Shown here: one piece after another, positions 48,113-57,934 of the stretch
Position numbering within the stretch: position 1 is the first letter of the stretch
Layout of the letters: each line of letters starts with the position of its first letter
Assembly: GCA_963715045.1 (NCBI GenBank)
Contig: CAVQRC010000021.1
Span: 1 to 64,000 of the forward strand
Direction of reading: 5' to 3'
Origin: CAVQRC01 sp963715045
GTDB taxonomy: Bacteria > Planctomycetota > Planctomycetia > Pirellulales > Lacipirellulaceae
DNA: 64,000 bases
Translations under genes and position numbers: made by a program
The notes under the pieces: model-generated
The model's input: only the letters and a program-made list of their open reading frames with translations
Databases searched by the model: none
What the model was told of the DNA's origin: nothing

Positions 48113-49919
48113 TTACTTTTCCAAGAACCAGGTCTTGCCAGATCGTGATCAGCTTCTTACCGTCGCGGTCCTGTTCGCCGAACCGTCCCACACGGCAAAC
48201 GCGACCGAGGCCGTGTCGCCCGGTTCGAGCGACACGCCTTCGTCGCGGTGAAGTCATACCGAAAGTGTCCGCGTCATCACGACGGTCCAGCGACCGTCCT
48301 GCCAGCTTCCGATCGCTCGCACGGACTGGTTACGCGGGCATGCGAAACGTGGAACTGCCGGGTCCGCCGCCGGACAGCGACGATCGCGCCGGAGTCATCG
48401 CCCGGCGGCACGATCTGGTTTCCGCTGGCTACGGCCGGAAGCGAAATATCGGGCTGAGTCGGCGGTGCCGCGCCCCAGTCGACGGTTGTATTCGGCCGAG
48501 GCGACGACCGTTTCGCTGAACGGATACACATCGACCACCGATGTTGGGATAGAGATCTTCGACCGTTCGCGGCGTTCCCTGCCGATCGGCGTCCCAGAAC
48601 CACACATCGACCGGCGAACTCAGGCCCGCCCATGCCGAGGAACGGCTCGGCGTCGCCGCGATAGAGCTCCATCGCCACCGCGTCTTCAAACGACTCGGCT
48701 GCTGACGCGCCTGGCGATCGCGGCGCTCGTCTCGGCCACGACAATCCGCACGGCGATCGTCTTGCCGTCGTGGACCGCCTGCACCTGCAGATCGGGGTCG
48801 GCAGTCTGGTTGCGCCACCAGAGCGGCGTCATCCGCAACGACACCGACGGAACCTCGGACCACGCCGCATCGTCGACCGCTGCCGGGAGCGACGTCACCG
48901 ACCGTGACTTCACACGATCCGCTCCCGCGATTCAGCACGGCCGCCTGGCGCTGCTCCTCGGTCGACATCGAACGGATCATAATGCACCAGATTCGACCAT
49001 CTGCTCGGCGTCAACTGTCTGGAACCGGGCATCGGCGTGCCGGGCATCCCGATACGCGATGCGGCGATACATGGATGCCGGATCGTCGCCGCCTTTGAAG
49101 ATGCCGACCGTGAAATCTCGCGGTGCCGTCGGGAATCCCTCGTCGTCGATCATCTTCTGGACGCCGTCGCCCTTGCCGTGTCTCGCCGTGGCACTGCAGG
49201 CAACCCCGTTTGGCGTAGATCTCCCTGGCGTCGGCAATCCCTTCCGCGGTCGGCTCGCCGAATGTCCGGCACCACGTGCTGTTCACCGGGAGTCGAGAAC
49301 CGCTCGACGTAGTCTTCGATTTCCTCCTGGACGTCTTCGTCTCAGCGATCTCCTCGTCGGTCAGTTCATCCTGCTCCTTGAGACCTGGCGATGTAGTACT
49401 GCCCGGCACCGTCGCGCCGCAGCCGCATCACTTCGTCGACCAGCGCGTCACGTTCCTGCTTGCGAAAGATGTCCCCACGGCGGCATCGACGAACCGGGCA
49501 TCCCGCGCAGCAACACGGCGTGCAGGTCTTCGCGATGGGCACGTTGTTGGACGTGCTCACCAGGCGAAACCGGCCGGCCCGGAAATTTCGCGGCTTGGGA
49601 AACAGATAAGCGGCCGCGATGCCTCGACCATCGCCCTCTGCTCGCCGTGGCAGGCCGCACAGTGCCGGGCGTACAGCTCGCGACCGCGGTCCTCCTGGTG
49701 GTGAGCCTTTGCCGCGTGCGACGTCGCCGGAGCAGGGCTGCCAGCAAGCGTGAGCAGAGGTGCCGTTGAAGGTGGACGGGATGGTGGTGAGGCGGCCGGC
49801 GAACAGCCGATTGCTGCGACGACCAGCGTTCCTCCCGCAATCAGCACGCGGGCTTGAATTGCAAGCCCGACCCATCGTGCTGCGAGTGGCCGGGCGGACG
49901 TAGAAGCGGCGACGTTCAT
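48113..49919 (-). CDS. diheme cytochrome c fused to NxrC-like haem-b subunit, many frameshifts
   Basis: About 590 residues, first gene of the cluster. N-terminus: signal with a lipoprotein-like VVAAIGCSPA. Cytochrome domain 1: ELYARHCAACHGEQ, then AAAYLFPKPRNFRAG and SSMPPWGHLS. Domain 2: REIYAKRGCLQCHGET, then DEGFPTAPRDFTVG and PASMYRRIAYR. After YVRSMSTEEQRQAAV comes an ethylbenzene-dehydrogenase-type haem-b domain: WWRNQTADPDLQVQAVHDGK, VAMELYRGDAEPFLGMG, VDVWFWDADRQGT, VEDLYPNIGG and VVDVYPFSE. The end is KTWFLEK. It would take electrons from NxrB through haem b to its own haem c groups. The parts lie in different frames, so the fusion rests on the absence of stop/start signals between domains after repair. 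ATG 49919 has the ribosome site AAGGAGGAGG. Confidence 0.72.
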
Positions 49920-49974
49920 GCTGGCCTCCTCCTTCAAAGCAACCAGCGACCATCACGAACCTTGACGAACGCAG

Positions 49975-50002
49975 ATTTTAAGGTTTCAATTAAGGATGTC
50001 AA
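49975..50002 (-). promoter_or_regulatory. sigma70-type promoter for the NXR-like operon
   Basis: On the minus strand TTGACA (50002-49997), a 16-base spacer and TAAAAT (49980-49975), 56 bases before the first start codon. The spacing and both boxes are close to consensus. Confidence 0.6.
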
Positions 50003-50010
50003 GATCCTAA
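49990..50010. promoter_or_regulatory. dyad, probable Rrf2-family operator
   Basis: TTAAGGATGTCAAGATCCTAA has arms TTAAGGAT and ATCCTAA around a six-base centre and covers the -35 box of the NXR operon promoter. The adjacent divergent regulator gene is the obvious ligand. Binding here would block transcription of the operon and could autoregulate the regulator. Confidence 0.55.
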
Positions 50011-50033
50011 TATCCTTTTTTGGTGCGTGAGCG

Positions 50034-50492
50034 ATGATTTCACAGACAGCCGAATATGCGTTGCGGGCGATCGTGTACCTGGCCGGGGAGTCGGAACGGC
50101 CGCGAACGGTGGCAGAGATGGCGACGACGACACACGTACCTGCCGGTTATCTGGCGAAGGTGATGCAGAACCTGAGTCGGGCGAATCTGGTGCGTTCGCA
50201 GCGAGGGCTCAATGGGGGTTTCTCGTTGATGAAAGATCCCCAAGAGTTGTCGGTGCTGGAAGTGGTGAATGCGGTCGATCCGATCCGCCGTTTTCCGGAA
50301 TGCCCGTTGGGGATCGCCAGCCACGGCCGGAAGTTGTGCCCGCTGCACAAGCGTCTCGACGACGCCGCGCAGCTGGTTGTGGACGCGTTCGCCGAGACCA
50401 TGGTCAGTGAGTTGCGCCCCAGCCGCCGCGGACGCAAACCGGCTTGCCGATTTCCGCTGGACACCACCGACCCGACGCAAGTCAAGAACTGA
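50034..50492 (+). CDS. Rrf2-family transcriptional regulator
   Basis: A 152-residue winged-helix regulator. The N-terminus (MISQTAEYALRAIVYLAGES) and the recognition region (VPAGYLAKVMQNLSRANLVR, SQRGLNGGFSLMKDPQELSV) are typical of Rrf2 proteins such as NsrR, IscR and RsrR. FPECPLGIASHGRKLCPLHK contains two cysteines where these proteins bind an Fe-S cluster; a third likely ligand is not obvious. It is transcribed away from the NXR-like operon and faces a dyad that overlaps the operon promoter. A nitric-oxide-, nitrite- or redox-sensing repressor of the operon is inferred. Confidence 0.9.
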   Translation: MISQTAEYALRAIVYLAGESERPRTVAEMATTTHVPAGYLAKVMQNLSRANLVRSQRGLNGGFSLMKDPQELSVLEVVNAVDPIRRFPECPLGIASHGRKLCPLHKRLDDAAQLVVDAFAETMVSELRPSRRGRKPACRFPLDTTDPTQVKN

Positions 50493-50544
50493 ATGACTGG
50501 GGGCGATCGTACGGATCGATCATTGCCCTGAAAACGGCGCACGA

Positions 50545-51054
50545 TCATTCAGACGCGTCCGCAGTGATTCTCAGCAACCAGTCGGCCAGTTGCGACAGTT
50601 CCGACCGCGGCCGCACGGTTGTGGAAAAGTCCAGCGGATCGTCCGTGACGACTGCCAGGATCGACGGGTCACGGGCGGCCAGCGGCTCGGTCTGCAATTC
50701 CGCCCGCCATACTTCGATTTTTGCGGCTGACGTCTGCGAATCGCCTTCGACGAGAAGCAGATCGCAATCGGCAAAGTTCCGCTCGAGTGCCGCATAGCGG
50801 TCTTCGCCGGGCCGCCGACGTTTCCCCGTATCGATGAACAGGGCCGTCATGTTGGGGGACAGGATGCCCACCAGCGCGGCACCGGCTGCCCGATGCCGGT
50901 GCGAATCCTTTCCAGGGACATCCAGTTCGTGATGGTGATGCGTGTGCTTGATTGTCCCCACCCGCAGACCACGCCCGACGAACTCCTCGATGAGTTCGAC
51001 GACGAGCTGCGTTTTGCCGTGGTTCTTGCCGCCGATGACATGGATGCGGTGCAT
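50545..51054 (-). CDS. mobB: molybdopterin-guanine dinucleotide biosynthesis protein MobB
   Basis: A 169-residue P-loop protein: MHRIHVIGGKNHGKTQLVVE carries the Walker A, GTIKHTHHHHELDVPGKDSH the conserved switch region, and DCDLLLVEGDSQ the Walker B. MobB assists MobA in adding GMP to molybdopterin, forming the bis-MGD cofactor needed by NarG/NxrA-type enzymes. Its place 0.6 kb from the molybdoenzyme operon fits that role. The frame is open 29 codons upstream, but ATG 51054 begins the conserved strand. Confidence 0.92.
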   Translation of the reverse strand: MHRIHVIGGKNHGKTQLVVELIEEFVGRGLRVGTIKHTHHHHELDVPGKDSHRHRAAGAALVGILSPNMTALFIDTGKRRRPGEDRYAALERNFADCDLLLVEGDSQTSAAKIEVWRAELQTEPLAARDPSILAVVTDDPLDFSTTVRPRSELSQLADWLLRITADASE

Positions 51055-51205
51055 GAGCTTGATTTTCGTCCTGTCATTCCGTGACAGGGACGTGGCGTTC
51101 CAGCAGGCCGCGACCGATCGAACTGACGTTTCACCGGCCACGATGCGGTCGCTACCGAGGGTGATCCCCCCATCGGGTCACGGAGTGACCCGACTACATG
51201 TGTCG

Positions 51206-52061
51206 CTAAGTGAGGAGCGGAAAAAACTGACCCTGCATCGGTTCTCCGCTGGGAATCGGCGGAACACCCGCCAGGAGTTCCGCGTTGGACGCGGAACAGA
51301 CGCCATCCCGAAAGACGTTGAGCACCGTGGCCCGTCGGGGCCGATCAGTTCGATTTTCGAACGAACCGTGAAGCATCAACGGATGGTGGAACGTCGCTTC
51401 CCCGGCCTGCAGCTCGATCGCGACCGGCCGCTGGAAGCGTTCCCACTGCTCTTCACTGAGTACCTTGCGGATCCCGTCCATGTCCCCCGCCAGCTCCGGC
51501 ATCGGCAGCAGTTCCCACTCATGGCTGCCGGGAACGTAATGCACGCAGCCGTTGTCGACCGAGGCATCATCGAGGGCGATCCAGCAGGTGAGATGGCACA
51601 TCGGCTTGGTCCGTGTCCAATACGAGTAATCCTGATGCCAGGCGACCACGCCACCGTGGTGGGCAGGCTTGCAGAAAAGTTGATCGTGCCAGAACCGGAC
51701 GCGGCCCTCGAGCAGTTGCCCTGCCGGCATCGTAAACTGCGGATTCCACAGGAGATCGTGAAAACCGGGTCGGATCCGCCACGCACCGAGGGCGTGGAAC
51801 AGGACTGTATTCGGGTCGCTCGATTCATTGGTGTGATATTCGTACCACAGCTCTCGGCCGGCGTGACTCGGGATCGAACAACTCGTCGAGTTCGGCCCGC
51901 AGCGATTCGACCTGCTCGTCGGTGAGTACCCGGACCCCCGCCACATAGCCCTGCTCGTGGTAGTGAGCGACCTGCTCCTCACTCAGCCGAAACGCCCCCG
52001 CCTCGGAGATCGAAACCCGAAACAAGTCGCCTACAAGTTCATGTCGCCTCGAAAGATCCAT
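51206..52061 (-). CDS. phytanoyl-CoA dioxygenase (PhyH) family protein, one frameshift
   Basis: Non-haem Fe(II)/2-oxoglutarate oxygenase of about 284 residues. The N-terminus (RLSEEQVAHYHEQGYVAGVR, TDEQVESLRAELDELFDP) joins the main part at an extra C near 51870. The main part contains ELWYEYHTNESSDPNTVLFH, the iron ligands H-x-D in VVAWHQDYSYWT, SVDNGCVHYVPGSHEW and the distal histidine in PLMLHGSFENRT. The substrate is unknown. It is on the same strand as mobB, 150 bases away, without evident relation. Confidence 0.85.
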
Positions 52062-52092
52062 GCCGCAACCAGATCCAAAGTTAAACGCCGTT

Positions 52093-52141
52093 CACCAGTG
52101 TCCCACAGTCCCACCGTCCCTCCAGCAGTCCCACAGTTGAT
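52093..52141. repeat. simple repeat of GTCCCACAGTCCCACCGTCCC type
   Basis: Reiterated TCCCACAGTCCCACCGTCCC words between the divergent PhyH and lyase genes. A relative (GGTCCCATCGTCCCATATCC) occurs at ~61297-61335 within the element after the helicase gene. Confidence 0.75.
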
Positions 52142-52219
52142 CTGATCCAACTGCTTGTGTCAAACTAGCCCCCTCCGCCAGTCGATCTCCAACCCCAGCC
52201 CCAGCCCCGCGTGTTGCCG

Positions 52220-53137
52220 ATGCCCAGCCGTGACTTCCAGTTGATTGCCGCGACGCATACGCCGTTGTCCGCCGATGGCCGCTTGAATCCCGAGATCGTC
52301 CCCCCATTGGCCGACTACCTGGTGTCCGTAGGAGTGACCGGTGTGTTTATCGCCGGCACGACTGGCGAAGGACATTCGTTGACGGTCGCGGAACGCGAAG
52401 AGCTCGCCACTGCCTGGTCCGCCGCCGTGGCAGAACTCCCGCTGAAGCTATTCGTCAATGCAGGCCACAACTCGTACCAGGACGCCTGTCGACTGGCAGC
52501 CCACGCAGAGTCGGTGGGGGCCGATAGCGTCGCGGTCCAGTGTCCGTCGTTTCACAAGCCCGAGGACATCGCGGCCCTGATCGACTACTGCAAGCCCATC
52601 GCGTCGGCCGCCGCCAGGACTCCGTTTTATCTCTACGATATTCCGGGGCTCAGCGGTGTCAGCCTGCCGACGGCGCAGTTTCTCTCCGAGGCCGTGGAAC
52701 AGATTCCGACGCTCCGCGGTGTCAAGTATTCGAACCCCTACCTCGTGGGACTTCAGGAGTGCGTGCAACTTCAAGACGGCCGGTTCGAGGTCTTCTACGG
52801 CTCGGACGAGAATATGCTGGCCGGACTCACCTACGGCGTGGCCGGCGCGATCGGCAGCACTTATAACTTCGCGGCCCCGCTGTATCACGAAATCCGCGCG
52901 GCATTCGAGGCTGGCGACTTGGCAACCGCCCGTCGCAAGCAGTTCGAATCGGTGCAGATCGCCCAGACGCTCATCGCGTGTGGAGTCATCGCCGCTTCAA
53001 AGTATGCCGTAACGTTGATCGGAATCGATTGTGGGCCGGTCCGCCCGCCGCTCAAGAACCTGACCGCCGAGGCGAAGTCGACGGTGCAGAGCGTTCTCGC
53101 GGCGCACGGACTGTTGGAGCAGTCGCTCGCCCGGTAG
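52220..53137 (+). CDS. DapA/NanA-family lyase
   Basis: A 305-residue class I aldolase of the dihydrodipicolinate synthase/N-acetylneuraminate lyase family. Motifs are GVFIAGTTGEGHSLTVAERE, FYLYDIPGLSGVSLP (catalytic Tyr) and LRGVKYSNPYLVG (Schiff-base Lys). The YDIPGLSG and KYSN variants lean toward N-acetylneuraminate lyase rather than DapA, but the substrate cannot be settled. ATG 52220 is preferred over GTG 52211. A sialidase remnant lies on the far side of the NXR cluster. Confidence 0.9.
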   Translation: MPSRDFQLIAATHTPLSADGRLNPEIVPPLADYLVSVGVTGVFIAGTTGEGHSLTVAEREELATAWSAAVAELPLKLFVNAGHNSYQDACRLAAHAESVGADSVAVQCPSFHKPEDIAALIDYCKPIASAAARTPFYLYDIPGLSGVSLPTAQFLSEAVEQIPTLRGVKYSNPYLVGLQECVQLQDGRFEVFYGSDENMLAGLTYGVAGAIGSTYNFAAPLYHEIRAAFEAGDLATARRKQFESVQIAQTLIACGVIAASKYAVTLIGIDCGPVRPPLKNLTAEAKSTVQSVLAAHGLLEQSLAR

Positions 53138-53317
53138 ATCAGGTAGATATCAGTCGGGGCCCTCCGTGACACGGCCCAGCCGAGGGCCGCGGTGATCTGG
53201 TCGGCCGCTGCCCTGCTACGGAGTATCAGGGCTACACCATGTCGTCGAAGCGCTTCTCGCGACGCGGACAGCCACAGGCCGGGATGAGCCAAACTGCGGC
53301 TGCCCCGCTTCGGAAGG

Positions 53318-54756
53318 TCAGGACTCCCATCCCTCGTTCCGCCTGATTCCGAACCCGAACCGGTCGAAGGTCGCCGCGTACAGCATGGAGAACACGGGCC
53401 CACCGAGGCAGAACAGAGCCCAGGGTGCATAATCGACGGTCGACGTTCCGAGCGTCGTCGCCATGTAGACAGCCGACACCGTCCAGGGCAGCAGCGGCTC
53501 GACGATGGTTACCGAATCTTCGATCGACCTGGACAAGTTGACCCGGGCCAGGCCGCGCTCGTCGTAGGCCTTCTGAAATAACTCACCGACGACCAGGGCC
53601 GTCACGCCGCCGTGGCTGGTGAGCGAAATCATCGTCGTGCCGGCGGCCATCGTCGATGCGATGAGGCCGAACGTCGACCGGACAGCCGCTAACATCTGGC
53701 CGATCAGCCGATCCAGGGCCCCCGAGACATCCATCGCGCCGGCCAACAGGAACGCGGCAATGATCACCAGCAGCGTATTGACCATCGAATAGAGTCCACC
53801 GCGGTTGAGCAGAGCGCGGGTGGCGTCACTGACCGAGGCCGGCTCAATTCCCTTGTCACTCAGCATGGTGACATCGAATCCGTTGACCGCCGACAGCAAT
53901 CCGGAATTGAAGGTGAAGCCCTGCAGGAAAGTCGCCACCGCGACGGCCGTCACGGAGGAAGCCGTCATGGCGATCACGGGTGGTACCTGCATGACGATCC
54001 CCGCGATCACGATCAACAGAGGCAGGAAAGCGAACGGAGAAAGTGAAAAGATCGCTTCGAGATCAGCGAGCAGGACTTCCGCGCCGAGTTGCCCTTCCGT
54101 GGGGGGCACTTTCACGGCAACGGCGTAGACGATCGTCGCGATCACGAACGACGGCACAGCCGTGTACAGCATGTGACGAATGTGCGCGTATAGATCGGCG
54201 CCGGCTCCGATCGCACTGATGTTCGTGGAATCCGAGAGCGGCGACATCTTGTCCCCAAAGTACGCTCCCGACACGATCGCTCCGGCCGTCGGACCGAGCG
54301 GGGCTCCCACCGCCCCGGCCATGCCCATCAACGCGACCCCGATCGTCCCCGCCGACCCCCAGGACGTGCCCGTGCACAACGACATCGCCGAGGTCGCGAG
54401 GAATGCCGTCAGGACCAGGTACGCCGGGTCGACGACCTTCAGCCCGTAGTAGACCAGCAGCGGAATCGTGCCACTGATCACCCACGTGCCGATCAACATC
54501 CCGATGCTCAACAGGATCAGGATCGCCGGCAGCACGGCCGCGAACTTCGTCGCCTGTCGACCGCTGAACGTCGTCCCAGCCGTGCCCCGCCAGCTTGGCC
54601 AGGCCCTGTCGCCACGGCGGCTGCCGCGAGCATCACGACGATCAGCAACTCGGTCCCCATCTGGGTATACGCCGCACCGAGCGCGAACAACACCACCATG
54701 GTGATCAGCGGCAGGCAAGCCAGGCCCAGTGAGATTCTGGCAGGTGGTTTGTTCAT
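53318..54756 (-). CDS. Na+/H+ antiporter NhaC family, one frameshift
   Basis: About 478 residues, roughly eleven to twelve membrane helices. The N-terminus (ISLGLACLPLITMVVLFALG, GTELLIVVMLAAAAVATG) joins the main part at an extra G near 54603. The main part shows FLATSAMSLCTGTSWGSAGT, SGAYFGDKMSPLSDSTNISA and TMISLTSHGGVTALVVGELF, hallmarks of NhaC. It would exchange sodium for protons or a related carboxylate pair such as malate/lactate. The C-terminus is complete. Confidence 0.88.
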
Positions 54757-54919
54757 ACACCGTCTTCGTAAGGCTCCTCACCGCCGTGCAGAGCGAGTAG
54801 CTTACAGCGGTTGCCACATGCTGCCCAGGCACGCGGTGGCCGCCGCGGGTCACCGGGCCGGTTCGCGGCGCTCTGCGTGTTTCCATCTCCTTCGACTTGA
54901 CTGCTGGATACAGCGATCG

Positions 54920-57900
54920 ATGTCCGACGTCCTCCCGCAACGCAATCCGCTCCCGCAGCTCACGCCGTCTCGCACACGAAAGCTGCAGTCGCTCGTCGCG
55001 GAACGTGTCTGGGAGCGTGTCGAATCGCTCTCGGTCCTGCCGAAGTGCGGAACAACTGCAGATGATCGATTGCCGGGCGGCCGAAACGCTGCCGCTGCAG
55101 CCGCTCGAGCCGGGAGAGCGATTCGGCCGCGGCGGGGATCATTGGACTACGCATTGGATGCGGATCGAAATCCCGCTACCGATCGAGGGCGAGCAGGGCC
55201 GCCGCTTTCTCCGCTGGGAATGCCAGGGCGAGACGACGGTCTGGATCGACGGCCAACCATGGGCGGGGCTCGACCGGGGCCATCCCGAATGTCCGCTCCC
55301 CGACACGGCCTGCAGTGTGTGGCTCGAGTGCTGCAACTGGCAAACCGGGATCTGGATTTCGATGTCCGACAGCCAGGGCATCGGACCGCACGGTCTGGCA
55401 TTCGGACACGCCGAACTGGTCGTCCGTGATCCGGTCGCCTGGGCGTGCCATTGCGACCTCGATGCGATCGTCCAGGTAATGGACGCCGCCCTCCGCGGCG
55501 AACCCGATTTGAAACTTGCCACATCATTCGGGTACTGCCGGTGCGCTTCAATCGTGTTCGCCGCGAGTTCGACGACTGCTCGCCGAGCTCGACGCCGTCT
55601 GCGATCAATGGCAGGACACGGGCGACCTCTCGGTTCTCGCCGAGGCGTGCCAGGCGATGCGCGCGCGGTGGCCTGCCGAGAACTGGCAACCGCTGGCCGC
55701 CGTGTGCGGTCACGCCCACATTGACCTGGTGTGGTTGTGGCCCGAGGCAGCTACTCGAAAAGAAGGTAATCCACAGCATCGCCACGGTGCTGCGACTCCT
55801 CGAACGCGACCCCGACTTCGTCTTCGTGCAGTCGATGCCGGCCCTTTATCGGATGCTCGAAGTGGACGCTCCCGACCTGATGGCCGATGTCTCGGCCCAT
55901 ATCGCGAGCGGGCGGTGGGAAGTCGTGGGCGGCTTCGAAGTCGAGCCCGACACCAACCTGCCAGGGGGCGAGGCGCTCGTCCGCTCGCTGAACATCGGGC
56001 AAGAGAAGATCGTCCAGCTTACGGGGAAGCCGAGCGAAATTGCCTGGATCCCGGACGTGTTCGGCTACAACCAGTGTCTGCCGCAGATTCTCGCCCTCGG
56101 CGGCGATCAAGTACTTCTACACCACGAAAATGACCTGGTCGAACATCACGAAGTTTCCCTACACGAGCTTCGTGTGGCGGGCCGCCGATGGCAGTGAAGT
56201 GCTGGCCCATCTGGGTACGACCGATTACAACGGCGAAGTGTTGCTTGCAGCACACGAGAAGGCCTTCGCCGAACATCGTCAGGCCGGCGTGCATCCGGAA
56301 TTGCTGCTGCCGACCGGTTACGGCGACGGGGGTGGCGGGCCGACGGAGTTGCATCTCGAGCGGGCACGGCGGTTTGCGAACCTCTCGGGCGTTCCGCGGA
56401 CCCGGTGGGCACGGGCCGACGAATTCTTCGGGCGATTGGACGCGATTCGGGACCGGCTGCCGATCTATCAAGGCGAGCTTTATCTCGAATACCACCGCGG
56501 CACGTATACCACTCAGAGCGAATTCAAGCGGCTATATCGGCGGGCCGAACGGGCGTGCAGGCGCACGAAGCCGTGCGGGTCGCGTTGGGTCAGGGGCCGC
56601 TGCCGGAGGAATCGTGGCACCGGGTCGTGTTCGCACATTTCCACGATGCGATTCCAGGCTCTTCAATTGGTGACGTGTATGCCGAGATGAACCATGAGCT
56701 CGCAGCCATTGGCGATCGAGAGTTCGCGGCCGCCGTACGTGAGCTTGCTCGCAAGGGAGGTGAGCGGATGGTGTTCAATCCGCTGCCCTACGCCCGCGTG
56801 GTGACCGTCGAAGACGACGCCGGAGGCACCCAGGTACGACTACCGGCGTTGGCGTCGGCTGCCGTCCGCAGCCGCGATTCGGTCGTGCTGCCGCTCCTCG
56901 AGGCGAGTCCGACCACGCTTCGTCACGACCGGCTGACGGCCCGCTTCAGCGATCAGGGCCAGCTCGTCGAGCTCTCGGTGGACGACCAGTCGCTGCGTCT
57001 GGATGGCGAGCCCCGGTTTGTGCTCTCCCCGGACGACCCGGTCGCTTTCGACGCCTGGGACATCGACCATCACGCGGCCCGCTCGGGAACACGGGTTGCG
57101 GATCAGCTCAACTTGCAGGTACTCGAGCAGTCCGCCGTGCGCGCGGTGCTCGAAAGTGCGCCGGTCTCCCTCGGCGAGTCGAGTTCAATACGGGTTCGCT
57201 ACGTGCTTGAAGCAGCCAGCCTGCACCTGAAGATCGAAGCGCGGATCGACTGGCAGGAGTCGCACCGGCTGCTGCGGTTCGTTGTGCCAACCGGCTACCG
57301 GGGCCGCCACGCACGGTTCGGCTGTCCGTTCGGGTCGATTGAGCGACCGCAGCTTCCCGGAACCGAAGCCGACGAAGCGATGTGGGAGGTTCCCGGCTCG
57401 CGATGGGCGGCCGTGCAGGACGATGACGGCCGCGATGGCCTGGCCATCCTCGCCGAAAGCAAACTCGGCTATGCCGCCCGTGACGGTGTGCTTTCACTGT
57501 CGCTGCTCCGCGCCCGAAGTGGCCCGACGCCAGCGCGGACATAGGGTCCCACAAGATCCGCTTTGCGATCGGCCGGCTGCAGCTGGAAACGACCGAAGCG
57601 TGGCTCGCCACGTCGCTCGCGGCCGACGCTTTGTTCAGTCCACCCGTGCAATACGACGGGCGACCGGTCGGCAGTAAGTTCCACTGGCACACACTCGGCA
57701 CGCTGAACGCGTCCTGGTGCGCCGGCTGCGGCCGATCGCGGTGGCTATTTCCTCCGTCTCCATGAAGTGGCGGGCCAAACCGGTACCGCCCGATTGCAGC
57801 TCGCACACTCGGTCAGTCACGCCGCACTCGTTGACTTCCGCGACGAGACGATCGCGACACTTAGCGTCGACGCTGCCGGCAATCTCCAGATCCCTTACCA

Positions 57901-57934
57901 GCCTTGGCAGATTCTCACGCTGCGAATCGGTTGA
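54920..57934 (+). CDS. GH38 alpha-mannosidase, several frameshifts
   Basis: About 1,000 residues when the frames are joined. It starts MSDVLPQRNPLPQLTPSRTR. An N-terminal beta domain (FLRWECQGETTVWIDGQPWA, GHPECPLPD) leads to the catalytic domain: CGHAHIDLVWLWPE (metal ligands), WEVVGGFEVEPDTNLPGGEA, AWIPDVFGYNQCLPQIL (nucleophile Asp), HFHDAIPGSSIGDVYAE. The C-terminal sandwich ends LQIPYQPWQILTLRIG with TGA at 57934. Cytoplasmic, as no signal peptide is seen. It removes alpha-mannose from glycans. Frame changes near 55050, 55530, 55580, 55760, 56110, 56560, 57520 and 57720; several fit one extra base. Confidence 0.85.

Noticed and set aside
42798..49919. Programmed ribosomal frameshifting as an explanation for the broken frames
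   Set aside because: There are far too many sites, without slippery heptamers or downstream structures; read errors or recent decay are simpler.
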